Shown here: positions 1-12,707 of the stretch, piece by piece
Position numbering within the stretch: position 1 is the first letter of the stretch
Layout: each line of letters opens with the position of its first letter
NCBI GenBank assembly: GCA_902522385.1
Contig: CABYVK010000006.1
Coordinates: 1-64,000, forward strand
Direction: 5' to 3'
Length of the DNA stretch: 64,000 nt
Origin: an uncultured Pelagibacteraceae bacterium
Lineage (GTDB): Bacteria; Pseudomonadota; Alphaproteobacteria; Pelagibacterales; Pelagibacteraceae
The notes under the pieces: model-generated
What the model was told of the DNA's origin: nothing
Databases searched by the model: none
Seen by the model: only the letters and a program-made list of their open reading frames with translations
Made by a program: the position numbers and the translations under genes

Positions 1-380
1 GAACTAATGCTTTCGTCAAGTATCTCTCTAAGTTTTTTATTTTCTGCAGTTAAAAACTCATTTTGTAATTTTAGTTGCTCAGTTTTTTCAATTTTAATAA
101 ATTCTTTCTGATAACTTTCATACAAATCCATATGTGATTTGAATTGGGATGCTATTTCTTTAAATTTATTTTCAGGAATTGATGCAATATAAGATGACCT
201 ATAAATTATCTCATTAATTCCCAATTTAACAAATTGAATTACTTTAAAATTAAAATTGCTTAAGACAATTACGAAGATAGACAAAAAAATTAGAGTTAGT
301 AAAGAAAATTTTTGTTTATCCTTTTTTTTTAAAAAAGCTGATCTGATGGCAATTACAAAATCATCTCTGCCGCTAGCCAT
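1..380 (-). CDS. mreC: Rod shape-determining protein MreC (N-terminal part, cut by window edge)
   Basis: Reading the minus strand from the ATG at 380 gives an open frame to the window edge, beginning MASGRDDFVIAIRSAFLKKK. A basic N-terminus is followed by one hydrophobic segment (about residues 27-45) and then a Lys/Glu-rich coiled coil. This is the layout of MreC, the bitopic membrane protein that links MreB to the elongation-phase cell-wall machinery; the periplasmic beta domains lie outside the window. It starts five bases after the mreB stop, with a TAGGA ribosome-binding-like sequence ahead of the ATG. Position directly after mreB is the strongest argument for the name, since the visible sequence is not very conserved. 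Confidence 0.85.
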   Translation of the reverse strand, partial: MASGRDDFVIAIRSAFLKKKDKQKFSLLTLIFLSIFVIVLSNFNFKVIQFVKLGINEIIYRSSYIASIPENKFKEIASQFKSHMDLYESYQKEFIKIEKTEQLKLQNEFLTAENKKLREILDESIS

Positions 381-385
381 TTTTC

Positions 386-2991
<2,606 letters not shown>

Positions 2992-3013
2992 AACTAAAAT
3001 TTTTAGAAAATCT

Positions 3014-3041
3014 ATAATACAATCTATGAGAGAGATTGCAA
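3014..3041 (-). promoter_or_regulatory. Putative promoter of leuA-mreBC
   Basis: On the minus strand a -35-like TTGCAA (3041-3036) is separated by 16 bases from a -10-like TATTAT (3019-3014), about 20 bases ahead of the leuA ATG. The gap between leuA and the previous gene on this strand is otherwise featureless. The match is by eye only, and AT-rich DNA yields such matches easily. Confidence 0.35.
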
Positions 3042-3093
3042 AATAATTAGTTAAATAATCAATTTTAATCGACCATTTTAGGCTTACAAAAAA

Positions 3094-4776
3094 TTAATTA
3101 TAAATAGACTCAATTTTAGGCATTAACCGTAAAAGCTCTTTTGTATATTCATGGTCGGGTTTTAAAAATAAATCCTCAGTGTTTGAAACCTCACACAATT
3201 TGCCATCTTTTAAGACTCCAATTCTATCACACATTTGTCTGACAACCGGTAGGTCATGGCTAATAAATAAAATTGTTAAATTTAATTGTTCTTGTAGATC
3301 TTTAAGTAAATTTAATATTTGGGCTTGTATACTTACATCCAAAGCAGAGGTAGGTTCGTCACAAACCAAAAGTCTTGGTTGTGTGGCAAGTGCTCTTGCA
3401 ATTGATATTCTCTGTCTCTGTCCTCCTGAAAATTCATGTGGATATCGATCTGCAGATTTTTGAGTTAATTCTACAGACTCAAGTAGGTCATAAATGTAAT
3501 TATTTAAATCTATATTTGATATGGATGGGTTGTGAAGTGTGATTGGTTCTGCAATTATATCTTTCACTTTTAATCTTCCATTTAGTGAAGAATAAGGATC
3601 TTGAAATATCATTTGAATTTGTTTTCTAAATTTCATTAATTCTGATCTTTGTTTTATTTTTGTAATACAAACGTTGTCGAAGAAGATATTTCCAGAAGAA
3701 GGTTTAAATAAATTTACAATCATTTTTGCAATTGTAGATTTTCCACTTCCACTTTCTCCCACTAAGCCAAAAGACTCGCCTTCTTTTATGTCAAATGAAA
3801 CATCATTAACAGCCATCACAGAATTTTTAGAACTTTCTGTAAAAAAATTATCGTCAAAACTTTTACTCAAATTTTTTATCTGTACTAAATCTTGATCTAT
3901 TATTACTTTTTTTGTCCATCTATTTAATATTTTGATATTATTTTCTTTTTTGTCACTGTTTTCTTTTTCAACTATTACAAATCTTGAAATTTTTTTGTTA
4001 GTTGGTGGAACTGAACTTACTAGGCTTTTAGTATAATTTTCTTGAGGTTTAGTTAATATTTCTTTGGTTTCACCAATTTCAACTAAATTGCCGCTTTTCA
4101 TAACTGCAACTCGATCTGCAGTTTCAGCTATAACCCCCATGTCATGAGTAATTAAGATGACCGCAAGGTTTCTTTCTTTTGTTAATTTTTTAATTAGTTC
4201 TAAAATCTGAGATTGAATTGATACATCTAATGCTGTTGTTGGTTCATCTGCAATTAACAATTCTGGTTCGCAACATAGAGCTAAAGAAATTACTACTCTC
4301 TGTCTCATTCCACCTGAGAATTGATGAGGATAATTATCAAATCTTGTCTCCGCATCTTTTATACCAACTTCTTTTAATAAATTTAAAGATTTATTTTTTG
4401 CTTCTTCTTTGCTTAATTTAAGATGAGTTTGAATTGTTTCAATTAACTGTTCCCCCACTGTAAGAATTGGGTTAAGTGAAGTTTGAGGATCTTGAAATAT
4501 CAATCCAATTTTATTTCCTCTGTATTTAACAATACTTTCGGAATTTTCATGAATGTTAAGATCACCTAAAATAACTGATCCACTAGATACCTTACCTGGC
4601 TCATCAATTAAATTTATAATAGCGTTTCCTACTGTACTTTTTCCTGATCCAGATTCTCCAACTAATCCTAAAATTTCTCCTTTATTAACCTCAATATTCA
4701 CATTCTTAGCAGCGTTAACTGTTTCTTTTCTCATTTGATAATCAACACTAAGATTATTTATTTTTAAAAATGTCAT
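3094..4776 (-). CDS. Peptide-type ABC transporter, fused double ATP-binding protein
   Basis: Two complete ABC ATPase domains of the oligopeptide/dipeptide family are joined in one chain, equivalent to DppD and DppF fused. The first has GLVGESGSGKST at about 38-48, signature FSGGMRQR and Walker B LLIADEPTTALD. The second has the same Walker A at about 334-344, FSGGQRQR and LLVCDEPTSALD. The protein should energise the two permeases encoded just upstream. I place the start at 4776 (560 aa, MTFLKINNLSV): its ATG overlaps the upstream permease stop as ATGA, and the longer frame to 4881 adds 35 residues of poor quality lying wholly inside the permease gene. Confidence 0.93.
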   Translation of the reverse strand: MTFLKINNLSVDYQMRKETVNAAKNVNIEVNKGEILGLVGESGSGKSTVGNAIINLIDEPGKVSSGSVILGDLNIHENSESIVKYRGNKIGLIFQDPQTSLNPILTVGEQLIETIQTHLKLSKEEAKNKSLNLLKEVGIKDAETRFDNYPHQFSGGMRQRVVISLALCCEPELLIADEPTTALDVSIQSQILELIKKLTKERNLAVILITHDMGVIAETADRVAVMKSGNLVEIGETKEILTKPQENYTKSLVSSVPPTNKKISRFVIVEKENSDKKENNIKILNRWTKKVIIDQDLVQIKNLSKSFDDNFFTESSKNSVMAVNDVSFDIKEGESFGLVGESGSGKSTIAKMIVNLFKPSSGNIFFDNVCITKIKQRSELMKFRKQIQMIFQDPYSSLNGRLKVKDIIAEPITLHNPSISNIDLNNYIYDLLESVELTQKSADRYPHEFSGGQRQRISIARALATQPRLLVCDEPTSALDVSIQAQILNLLKDLQEQLNLTILFISHDLPVVRQMCDRIGVLKDGKLCEVSNTEDLFLKPDHEYTKELLRLMPKIESIYN

Positions 4777-5702
4777 TTTTTTAATTTTGGATTTAAAGTA
4801 TCTCTCATCCAATCCCCTAATAAATTTATTGAAAATGCTAAAATAACCAAGAAAATTGCTGGAAAAAAAGTAATCCACCATTCTCCTGAAAATAAAAAGT
4901 CATTACCGAGTCGTATCAATGTCCCTAAAGAAGGTGTTGTTGGAGGTACTCCAACTCCTAAAAAACTTAAAGTAGACTCAGCTAAAATAGCAAGTGCTAA
5001 ACCAATGGTTCCAATTACCAAGACTGGTCTTAAAATATTTGGTAAGATATGTTTAAACATAATAATTATACTTGAAACCCCAATTATTGTTGATGCTGAA
5101 ACATAGTCTTTATTTTTTTCCACCAAAGTTGCAGCTCTAGAAACTCTTGCAAATTGTGGCCACTCTGAAATCCCAATAGCAAATATTAAAACATAAATTG
5201 CCATCTCATCATGCATTTCTCTCGAGATTAATCCTCTTGCTATTCCATCAACCAACAATGCCATCAAAATACTTGGTACTGTTAACTGAACATCGGTTAG
5301 CCTCATTACTATCATTTCATATTTTCCCCCAAAAAATCCAGCCGTTAATCCCAATCCAACTCCAAGAATTAAGCTAAAAATTATCGCAGAAAAACCTACA
5401 ATTAAAGAAATCCTACATCCATACAAAATTGTCGATAACATATCTCTTCCTTGTCCATCAGTACCTAAAATAAATTTAGCAAGACCATCTTCTGTCCATG
5501 AAGGAGGGGTGAATGCATCCATAAGTGATAAAGAGGATGGATCAAAGGGATTGTAAGGTGTTACGAGCTCAACAAAAAAAGAACAGAAAAAAATTATAAA
5601 CAAGACTGTAGATGATACAATCGCAGTAGGCGATTTAATAAAGCTATGATAAATATCACTATCTTTTATTCTTTCCCAAGTAGTTAATGATTTGTTATCC
5701 AC
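4773..5702 (-). CDS. Peptide-type ABC transporter permease (DppC/OppC family)
   Basis: This 309-residue inner-membrane permease has an N-terminal membrane segment (about 30-50), a short periplasmic stretch and five further hydrophobic segments. The EAA loop that contacts the ATPase is readable as ASTIIGVSSIIIMFKHILPN, at about 200-220. The N-terminal OppC-type region (TPYNPFDPSSLSLMDAFTPPS) and the phrase FILGTDGQGRDMLS are typical of the DppC branch. It overlaps the upstream permease by 8 bases and the downstream ATPase by 4, so the three are almost certainly one translational unit. The substrate cannot be told from sequence; peptides are likely, but nickel, opines or other small solutes are carried by the same family. 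Confidence 0.93.
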   Translation of the reverse strand: MDNKSLTTWERIKDSDIYHSFIKSPTAIVSSTVLFIIFFCSFFVELVTPYNPFDPSSLSLMDAFTPPSWTEDGLAKFILGTDGQGRDMLSTILYGCRISLIVGFSAIIFSLILGVGLGLTAGFFGGKYEMIVMRLTDVQLTVPSILMALLVDGIARGLISREMHDEMAIYVLIFAIGISEWPQFARVSRAATLVEKNKDYVSASTIIGVSSIIIMFKHILPNILRPVLVIGTIGLALAILAESTLSFLGVGVPPTTPSLGTLIRLGNDFLFSGEWWITFFPAIFLVILAFSINLLGDWMRDTLNPKLKK

Positions 5703-6678
5703 TTGCAGTATCCCCCTTAACTCTTATTCTTGGATCAATTAAATAATAAAGAATATCAACTATAAAATTTATCATCACGAAAACAAAAGCTATAAAAACT
5801 AAATAAGCTGACATGATTGGTATATCTACGAATTGAACTGCTTGAATAAATAAGAAGCCCATACCAGGCCATTGAAAAACAGTTTCGGTAATAATTGAAA
5901 ACGCAATTAGAGTTCCAATATTTATTCCTGCTATAGTTATTACTGGTATCAATCCATTTTTTAATGCATGTTTGTATTTAATACTATTTTCACTAATACC
6001 TCGAGCACGCGCAAACTTAATATAATCTGTTTGTAATATTTCCATCATCTCTGCTCTTACAAGTCTGATGATATAAGTCATTTGGAAAAGACTTAATGTT
6101 ACTGAAGGAAGTATAATTGCTTTAAGTCCAGAGACTGTTAAAAATCCTGTAGTCCAAAAACCTAAATCAACAACTTCTCCTCTTCCAAAAGAAGGTAATA
6201 TTCCTAAGATTACTGCAAACAAATATATAAATAATATACCAATTACAAATGTGGGGAGCGAAACCCCCAACAAGGAGACTGCCAAAACAAAATCGCTTAA
6301 AAAGCCTTTTCGATTTATGCCGGTATAAACTCCTAATAATGTACCAGTTATAAGAGCAATTAATGCAGAAATAACAACAAGTTCAATAGTTGCAGGCAAT
6401 CTTTCAACTATTAATTCTGAAACAGGTCTTCTTAATTGATATGAAATTCCAAACTCACCCTTTGAAGCATTAACTATAAATCTTGAAAATTGAACATGAA
6501 TTGGATCCATTAAACCTAATGTCTCTCTTAATTCTGCTCTTTCCTCATCAGAAGTCTCTTCTCCAACCATGTTATTAATCGGATCTCCAACAAAATTAAA
6601 TAAAGAGAAAGACACAAAGGCAACAACCAACATCACCAAAGCAGATTGAAACAGCCTTTTAAAAAAATATTTTATCAA
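5695..6678 (-). CDS. Peptide-type ABC transporter permease (DppB/OppB family)
   Basis: This 327-residue permease is the DppB partner of the next gene. It begins MIKYFFKRLFQSALVMLVVAFVSFSLFN, a typical DppB first membrane helix, followed by the family's periplasmic loop with ELRETLGLMDPIHVQF. Five more hydrophobic helices follow. The EAA loop is DYIKFARARGISENSIKYKH, at about 225-245. Together with the second permease it forms the translocation channel. It is separated from the binding-protein gene by 61 bases that hold a strong hairpin, which may lower its expression relative to the binding protein. Confidence 0.94.
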   Translation of the reverse strand: MIKYFFKRLFQSALVMLVVAFVSFSLFNFVGDPINNMVGEETSDEERAELRETLGLMDPIHVQFSRFIVNASKGEFGISYQLRRPVSELIVERLPATIELVVISALIALITGTLLGVYTGINRKGFLSDFVLAVSLLGVSLPTFVIGILFIYLFAVILGILPSFGRGEVVDLGFWTTGFLTVSGLKAIILPSVTLSLFQMTYIIRLVRAEMMEILQTDYIKFARARGISENSIKYKHALKNGLIPVITIAGINIGTLIAFSIITETVFQWPGMGFLFIQAVQFVDIPIMSAYLVFIAFVFVMINFIVDILYYLIDPRIRVKGDTASG

Positions 6679-6697
6679 TTTGTGAAGGTTTAAACTT

Positions 6698-6727
6698 ACA
6701 AGCCCTTTAAAAATTTAAAGGGCTTGT
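6698..6727 (-). terminator. Intra-operon hairpin after the binding-protein gene
   Basis: A perfect 14-base-pair inverted repeat (6698-6711 with 6714-6727, arms ACAAGCCCTTTAAA and its complement) has a 2-base spacer and lies between the binding-protein stop and the permease start. It is not followed by a clean T run on the minus strand. It is therefore better read as a partial terminator or mRNA-stabilising stem than as a full stop. Confidence 0.7.
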
Positions 6728-6739
6728 AATAATTTTTAA

Positions 6740-8302
6740 TTAGTTAAAACTAGCAGTTCTGAATAACGGCTCGTTATTCGGTCTGATAGGAACATTAACA
6801 TTGCTTTTAGATGCCCAAGATATTACTTGGTGATGTAAAGGAAGATAAGAAATATCATCTTTTACAATTTTCCAAGCTTTTGCAATTGCAGCATTTCTTT
6901 TATCTAAATCAACTTCACCTTCCATAACTCTAATTGCAGCATCAACATCAGCATTACTAAAGTTAACTTTGTTCCAGCTAGCACCAGTTTCATACAGGTA
7001 ATGGAAAACATAGTGACTATCTAAAGTTGGAACACCCCATCCTAGCATATAGAAATCACCTTGATCATCTTTAAGCTCTTTGAAGTGTTTACTTTTTGTT
7101 TGAGCAAATAAATTAACGTTAACTCCAATTTTACCTAACATACCAACAACAGCAGTACAAATTGCTTCATCATTTACATATCTGTCATTAGGACATCTAA
7201 GTTCAACATCAAAACCATTAGGATAACCTGCATCAGCTAAAAGTTTTTTTGCAGCATTAACATCGTAAGGTATTCTTTTATCAAGATCAGATGTATATCC
7301 ATTTACACCTGGGAAAGTTATAATCCCTGCTGGTTCACTTAAACCTCTCATAACTTTTTTCTTGATCGCTTCAATATCAATAGCTTGATAAAGTGCTTGC
7401 CTAACCTCTTTTTTCTTAAACGGATTATCACCTGTGTTACCAGTTCTTAGTTGATCAGCTGATTGATCCATTCCTAAGAAAATAGTTCTCATTTGTGCAG
7501 TGCTTTCTACTTTATGTCCCGTGGAAGAGCTAATACGAGCTAAATCTTGAACAGGTGCATCTGTAACTAAATCAATTTCTCCAGATAATAATGCTGCAAC
7601 TCTTGTTGCTGCATTTTTAATAGGTAACAAATTAATTTCAGTTACTTTTTTATCCTTCATTTCACCCCACCAATGCATATTCTTTTTGAAAACAGTTTTT
7701 GTGTTTGGTTCTCTTAAAGTAATTCTAAATGGTCCTGTACCTAATGCTTTAGTTGCTGAAATTGTTTCTTGTCCAGCATCCCAATTTTGTGGGACAATAG
7801 CAAAGTTATCTTGACACCACTTTTTAGACATTATGAATATATTAGAAAGTTGATTTAAAAGAATTGGATTAGGCTTACTTGTTGTTATCTGAACTTTAAA
7901 CTTATCAATCGCCTTAACATCTGAAATTGTACTTATATATTCCTTAAAATCTGACGTAGGTTGTTTTGCTCTTAAAATACTAAACACAACATCTTCAGAT
8001 GTCATTTTAGTTCCATTGGAAAACTTAGCATCTTCTCTTAAAGTAAAAATCCAGGTATTTGGATCAGTTGTTTCCCATTTTGTTGCTAAAGCAGGTCCTA
8101 TTTTCATGTCTAAACCTCTTTGAACAAGTGCTTCATAAACTTGTCTTGATACTTGAGTAGTTGGACCTTCATTTTGTGCATGTGGATCTAGAGTTAGACT
8201 GTCTCCTTGCATAGACCATTTTATTGTTTTTGCCCATGCGGAAGAAAATCCAAATACTAGAACTAATGACAGTAATATTCGTAGTATATTTTTAGTCTTC
8301 AT
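6740..8302 (-). CDS. Extracellular solute-binding protein, family 5 (peptide/nickel type)
   Basis: The 520-residue product is a periplasmic binding protein that delivers solute to the adjacent permeases. A signal peptide (MKTKNILRILLSLVLVFGFSSAWA) has a likely cleavage site after residue 24. The family 5 hallmark lies at about 30-110: SLDPHAQNEGP, then VYEALVQRGLDMKIGPALATKWE, then WIFTLREDAKFSNGTKMTSEDVVFS. There is no lipobox, so it is probably soluble in the periplasm. The ATG has a strong GAGGGG ribosome-binding site four bases upstream, stronger than most in this window, which fits high synthesis. It is the first gene of the transporter operon. Confidence 0.95.
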   Translation of the reverse strand: MKTKNILRILLSLVLVFGFSSAWAKTIKWSMQGDSLTLDPHAQNEGPTTQVSRQVYEALVQRGLDMKIGPALATKWETTDPNTWIFTLREDAKFSNGTKMTSEDVVFSILRAKQPTSDFKEYISTISDVKAIDKFKVQITTSKPNPILLNQLSNIFIMSKKWCQDNFAIVPQNWDAGQETISATKALGTGPFRITLREPNTKTVFKKNMHWWGEMKDKKVTEINLLPIKNAATRVAALLSGEIDLVTDAPVQDLARISSSTGHKVESTAQMRTIFLGMDQSADQLRTGNTGDNPFKKKEVRQALYQAIDIEAIKKKVMRGLSEPAGIITFPGVNGYTSDLDKRIPYDVNAAKKLLADAGYPNGFDVELRCPNDRYVNDEAICTAVVGMLGKIGVNVNLFAQTKSKHFKELKDDQGDFYMLGWGVPTLDSHYVFHYLYETGASWNKVNFSNADVDAAIRVMEGEVDLDKRNAAIAKAWKIVKDDISYLPLHHQVISWASKSNVNVPIRPNNEPLFRTASFN

Positions 8303-8382
8303 TATTCCCCTCGTGTTTAAATTTATTTAAAAAGTATAAGTGAAATAACGGGATTATAGTAGCAATAATTTACTGATAAAAT

Positions 8383-9423
<1,041 letters not shown>

Positions 9424-9972
9424 TTAATTAAATATTTTAGCACCTCTCGTCATAGCTACTGCCCCAGTTCTCGAAGTGCTAATAAGACCTAAGGGCTTTA
9501 ATTTTTTATTCATTTTATCAATTTCCCTTCTTAGAGCAGTTATTTGAATTACTGCTGAAGTTTTTGATTCATCTAATATTATGGGATTAAATTTTTTACA
9601 AGCATTTAAGCATTTTTGAATTTTATTTCTTTTTCCGACAATTTTAAATAATGCCATTTCTTTAAATATTACTCCTTTGTCTTCTCTTTTAAATTCAGCG
9701 ACTTTATGAACTGGTACTAATTTCGTTAATTGAAGTCTTATTTGATCAATAACTTGAGGTGTTCCAGTAGTAACAATTGTTATTCTTGAAATATTTTTAA
9801 CTGCATCAACCTCAGCGACAGCTAGTGACTCGATATTGTATCCACGGCCTGAAAATAAACCCACAACCCTAGCCAAAACTCCTGCCTCATTATCTACCCA
9901 TACTACAAAAATATATGTATCTGGTTTTTGTTTCTTCGTAGGTATGCTGTAAGCTGACTTTGATTTTGGCAT
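9424..9972 (-). CDS. ilvH: Acetolactate synthase, small regulatory subunit
   Basis: The 182-residue product carries an N-terminal ACT domain (about 19-95), readable from TYIFVVWVDNEAGVLARVVGLF through the GRGYNIESLAV core. A second C-terminal domain ends in LKPLGLISTSRTGAVAMTRG. This is the IlvH/IlvN subunit that activates the catalytic subunit and binds valine for feedback inhibition. It lies 5 bases after ilvI and 18 bases before ilvC. The 20-residue N-terminal extension before the ACT domain is slightly longer than in the E. coli protein. Confidence 0.96.
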   Translation of the reverse strand: MPKSKSAYSIPTKKQKPDTYIFVVWVDNEAGVLARVVGLFSGRGYNIESLAVAEVDAVKNISRITIVTTGTPQVIDQIRLQLTKLVPVHKVAEFKREDKGVIFKEMALFKIVGKRNKIQKCLNACKKFNPIILDESKTSAVIQITALRREIDKMNKKLKPLGLISTSRTGAVAMTRGAKIFN

Positions 9973-9977
9973 TATGA

Positions 9978-11744
9978 TTATACTAAGGCTTTGCCTTTTC
10001 CTTTAATTTTATTTTCCTCTTGATCATTTGGACCTAAAATCATTTGGTTATGTGGTTTTCCAGATGGGATCATTGGAAAACAATTTTCATTAGGATCAAC
10101 ATGGCAATCAAAAATAACTGGCCCATCATAATCAATCATTTCTTGAATTTTGTCGTCCAGATCAGCTGGATTATCTGCTTTAATTCCTTTGCATCCATAT
10201 GCTTCAGCCATTTTCATAAAATCAGGTAATGCTTCAGAGTAACTCTCGGAATAATTTTTTTCATGAAGCAACTCCTGCCACTGTCTAACCATTCCCATAT
10301 ATTGATTGTTCAAAATAAATATTTTTATTGGAAGATTATATTGGACTGCCGTAGACATTTCTTGCATAGTCATTAATACTGATGCCTCTCCTGCAATATC
10401 TATTACAAGTTTTTCAGGATGAGCAATTTGTACACCAACCGCTGCCGGCAATCCATACCCCATAGTTCCTAAACCGCCAGATGTCATCCATCTGTTTGGT
10501 TTATTAAATTTATAATGTTGGGCTGCCCACATTTGGTGTTGTCCAACTTCGGTAGTAACATAAGTATCTTTATTCTTAGTTAATTCATAAAGTCTTTGAA
10601 CAGCATGTTGAGGTTTTATATTTTCATTACTATTTACAAAATTCAGAGAATCTTTTTCTCTCCATTTTTCAATTTGTTCCCACCACTTAGCTAAATTTGA
10701 TCTATTTGACTTCCTGTGACCATTTTTTCTTTGAATAATTGTTTTATTAATTTTACTTATTACTCTCGTGACGTCTCCAACTATTGCAAGATCCACTTTG
10801 ATAATTTTATTAATTGATGATGGATCTATATCAATATGAACCTTTTTGGAATTTGGTGAAAACTCATCAATTTTTCCAGTAATACGATCATCAAACCTTG
10901 CACCGATATTAATTAAAAGATCACAATCATGCATAGCATTATTTGCTTCATATGTACCATGCATACCAAGCATCCCTAAAAATTGATTATCATCTCCAGG
11001 GTAAGCACCTAATCCCTGAAGTGTGGAAGTTATAGGAAAACCAGTTAGCTCAACAAATTGTCTTAGAGCCTGACTTGCTTTTGGACCTGAGTTAATTACC
11101 CCTCCCCCACTATAGATGATTGGTTTTTTGGCCATGCTTAATAATTTAACTAATTCATCAATTTGATCATTAGAAAATTTATTATGCGATTTTCCATTTA
11201 TTTTTTTTTCTTTATTTGGTTTTTTGTATTTTGTTTTTGCAAACTGAATATCTTTTGGAATATCAATTAAGACTGGTCCTGGTCTTCCAGTTGTTGCAAC
11301 TCTAAAAGCTTCATGCATAACTTTAGAAAGATCGTTAATATCTTTTACTAACCAGTTGTGTTTCGTACAAGGTCTTGTAATTCCTGTAGTGTCACATTCT
11401 TGGAAAGCATCAGTTCCAATTAAATGTGTTGGAACCTGACCAGAAATACAAACTAACGGTACCGAGTCCATATAAGCATCTGTTAGGGCTGTAACAACAT
11501 TGGTTGCCCCTGGACCTGATGTAACTAATACTACACCTGGTTTTCCTGATGACCTAGCATAACCCTCAGCTGCGTGACCAGCACCTTGTTCGTGTCTAAC
11601 TAAAATATGTTTTATAGAAGGATGATTTTTTAATTCATCATAAATTGGTAGCACCGCACCACCTGGATAACCAAAGATATGTTCTACCTTTTGGTCTTCA
11701 AGACATTTAAATACAATTTCTGCACCAGTTAATAATTTTGGCAT
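9978..11744 (-). CDS. ilvI: Acetolactate synthase, large catalytic subunit
   Basis: This thiamine-diphosphate enzyme makes acetolactate or acetohydroxybutyrate, the first common step of branched-chain amino acid synthesis. The 588 residues contain the N-terminal TPP domain with the activating glutamate in [18 protein letters not shown] (E52), a central FAD-type domain, and the C-terminal TPP domain with [17 protein letters not shown] near 445-460. The canonical metal-binding GDGS or GDAS motif reads GEAS here, a conservative Asp-to-Glu change. The gene starts the ilvIHC transcript. The 52 bases upstream show no leader peptide or attenuator that I can recognise. Confidence 0.96.
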   Translation of the reverse strand: MPKLLTGAEIVFKCLEDQKVEHIFGYPGGAVLPIYDELKNHPSIKHILVRHEQGAGHAAEGYARSSGKPGVVLVTSGPGATNVVTALTDAYMDSVPLVCISGQVPTHLIGTDAFQECDTTGITRPCTKHNWLVKDINDLSKVMHEAFRVATTGRPGPVLIDIPKDIQFAKTKYKKPNKEKKINGKSHNKFSNDQIDELVKLLSMAKKPIIYSGGGVINSGPKASQALRQFVELTGFPITSTLQGLGAYPGDDNQFLGMLGMHGTYEANNAMHDCDLLINIGARFDDRITGKIDEFSPNSKKVHIDIDPSSINKIIKVDLAIVGDVTRVISKINKTIIQRKNGHRKSNRSNLAKWWEQIEKWREKDSLNFVNSNENIKPQHAVQRLYELTKNKDTYVTTEVGQHQMWAAQHYKFNKPNRWMTSGGLGTMGYGLPAAVGVQIAHPEKLVIDIAGEASVLMTMQEMSTAVQYNLPIKIFILNNQYMGMVRQWQELLHEKNYSESYSEALPDFMKMAEAYGCKGIKADNPADLDDKIQEMIDYDGPVIFDCHVDPNENCFPMIPSGKPHNQMILGPNDQEENKIKGKGKALV

Positions 11745-11796
11745 TATGCAATCTAGCTGAAGTTGTGCTCATTGGTCAAGTTTAAGAATGAAAATT

Positions 11797-12705
11797 TTAA
11801 ATTTTTTTCAAAAAATTATTTATGTCTTGTGGCTTTAGTTTCATCCAACTGTTCATGTTACCTCTGGCCCAAGTACTTTGTCTTTTGGCGTATTGTCTTG
11901 TTTTTATGGCTATTTTTTCTTTAGTATCATTCAAATTTTTTTGTTTTTTTAAATATTCTCTAATTTCATTAACCCCAATAGCCTTGTTAGCGCTTTTATC
12001 TTTGCTAACCCGTAGCTTAATAAAATCTTTTACTTCTTTTATTGCTCCATTTTCTATCATCTCCCCTGATCTTTCATTTATACGCTCAATTAATTCTTGT
12101 CTAGGATAATCAATATAAATTTTAAAAAAATCATCTTCCACAAAGTTTGATTTTGTGTTTTTAAACCATTCATGTAAAGATTTTTTTGTAAATCTTTTTA
12201 CTTCATAAGCTCTGATAGATCTTTGAGTGTCTGTAGGGTTTATTTTTCCTATTGAGGATGGATCTAGTTTCAATAGTTTTTCATAAAACTTCTTTTGTCC
12301 GATCTTTTTTTGCAAACACCTAATTTGAGTTCTCAATTTTAATGAAATATTTGGTATTTTAACTAAACCATCAGTTAACGCTTTAAAGTATAAGCCTGTT
12401 CCTCCAACAAGAATTGGGGTTTTTTTTCTTTTTTGAACTTCCCTAATTTTTTTAATTACTAGCTTCAGCCAATCACCTGTAGAGAAGTTTTTTGTAACAT
12501 TATGAAAACCATACAAATGATGTTTTATTTTCTGGTATTTTTTTGGATCTGGTCTAGCTGATAAAATTTTAAGTTGTTTGTATACTTGCATACTGTCTGC
12601 ATTAATTATCTCACCATCAACTTTTTTTGCAAACTTAATTGCAAAACTTGATTTTCCTGATGCTGTAGGTCCCGATATTAATATAATCTTGGATTTTAAA
12701 TCCAT
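11797..12705 (-). CDS. miaA: tRNA dimethylallyltransferase
   Basis: MiaA attaches a dimethylallyl group to A37 of tRNAs that read UNN codons. The 302-residue product has the P-loop ISGPTASGKSSFA at about 9-21, then INADSMQVYKQLKILSARP and the family motif VGGTGLYFKALTDGL (about 101-115). A C-terminal RQYAKRQSTWARG segment matches the tRNA-binding end. It starts two bases after the stop of the Do-family protease, so it probably belongs to the hflK-hflC-protease transcript. The dimethylallyl donor comes from the isoprenoid pathway, part of which (dxs, ispA, ispB) is also in the window. Confidence 0.96.
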   Translation of the reverse strand: MDLKSKIILISGPTASGKSSFAIKFAKKVDGEIINADSMQVYKQLKILSARPDPKKYQKIKHHLYGFHNVTKNFSTGDWLKLVIKKIREVQKRKKTPILVGGTGLYFKALTDGLVKIPNISLKLRTQIRCLQKKIGQKKFYEKLLKLDPSSIGKINPTDTQRSIRAYEVKRFTKKSLHEWFKNTKSNFVEDDFFKIYIDYPRQELIERINERSGEMIENGAIKEVKDFIKLRVSKDKSANKAIGVNEIREYLKKQKNLNDTKEKIAIKTRQYAKRQSTWARGNMNSWMKLKPQDINNFLKKI

Positions 12706-12707
12706 GA

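Noticed and set aside
4777-4881. A 35-residue N-terminal extension of the fused ATPase
   Set aside because: It overlaps the permease gene completely, has no ribosome-binding site, and the ATGA junction at 4776 gives the expected family start.
11745-11796. A leader-peptide attenuator ahead of ilvI
   Set aside because: Only 52 bases are available, and no Leu/Val/Ile-rich short frame or terminator hairpin is visible.
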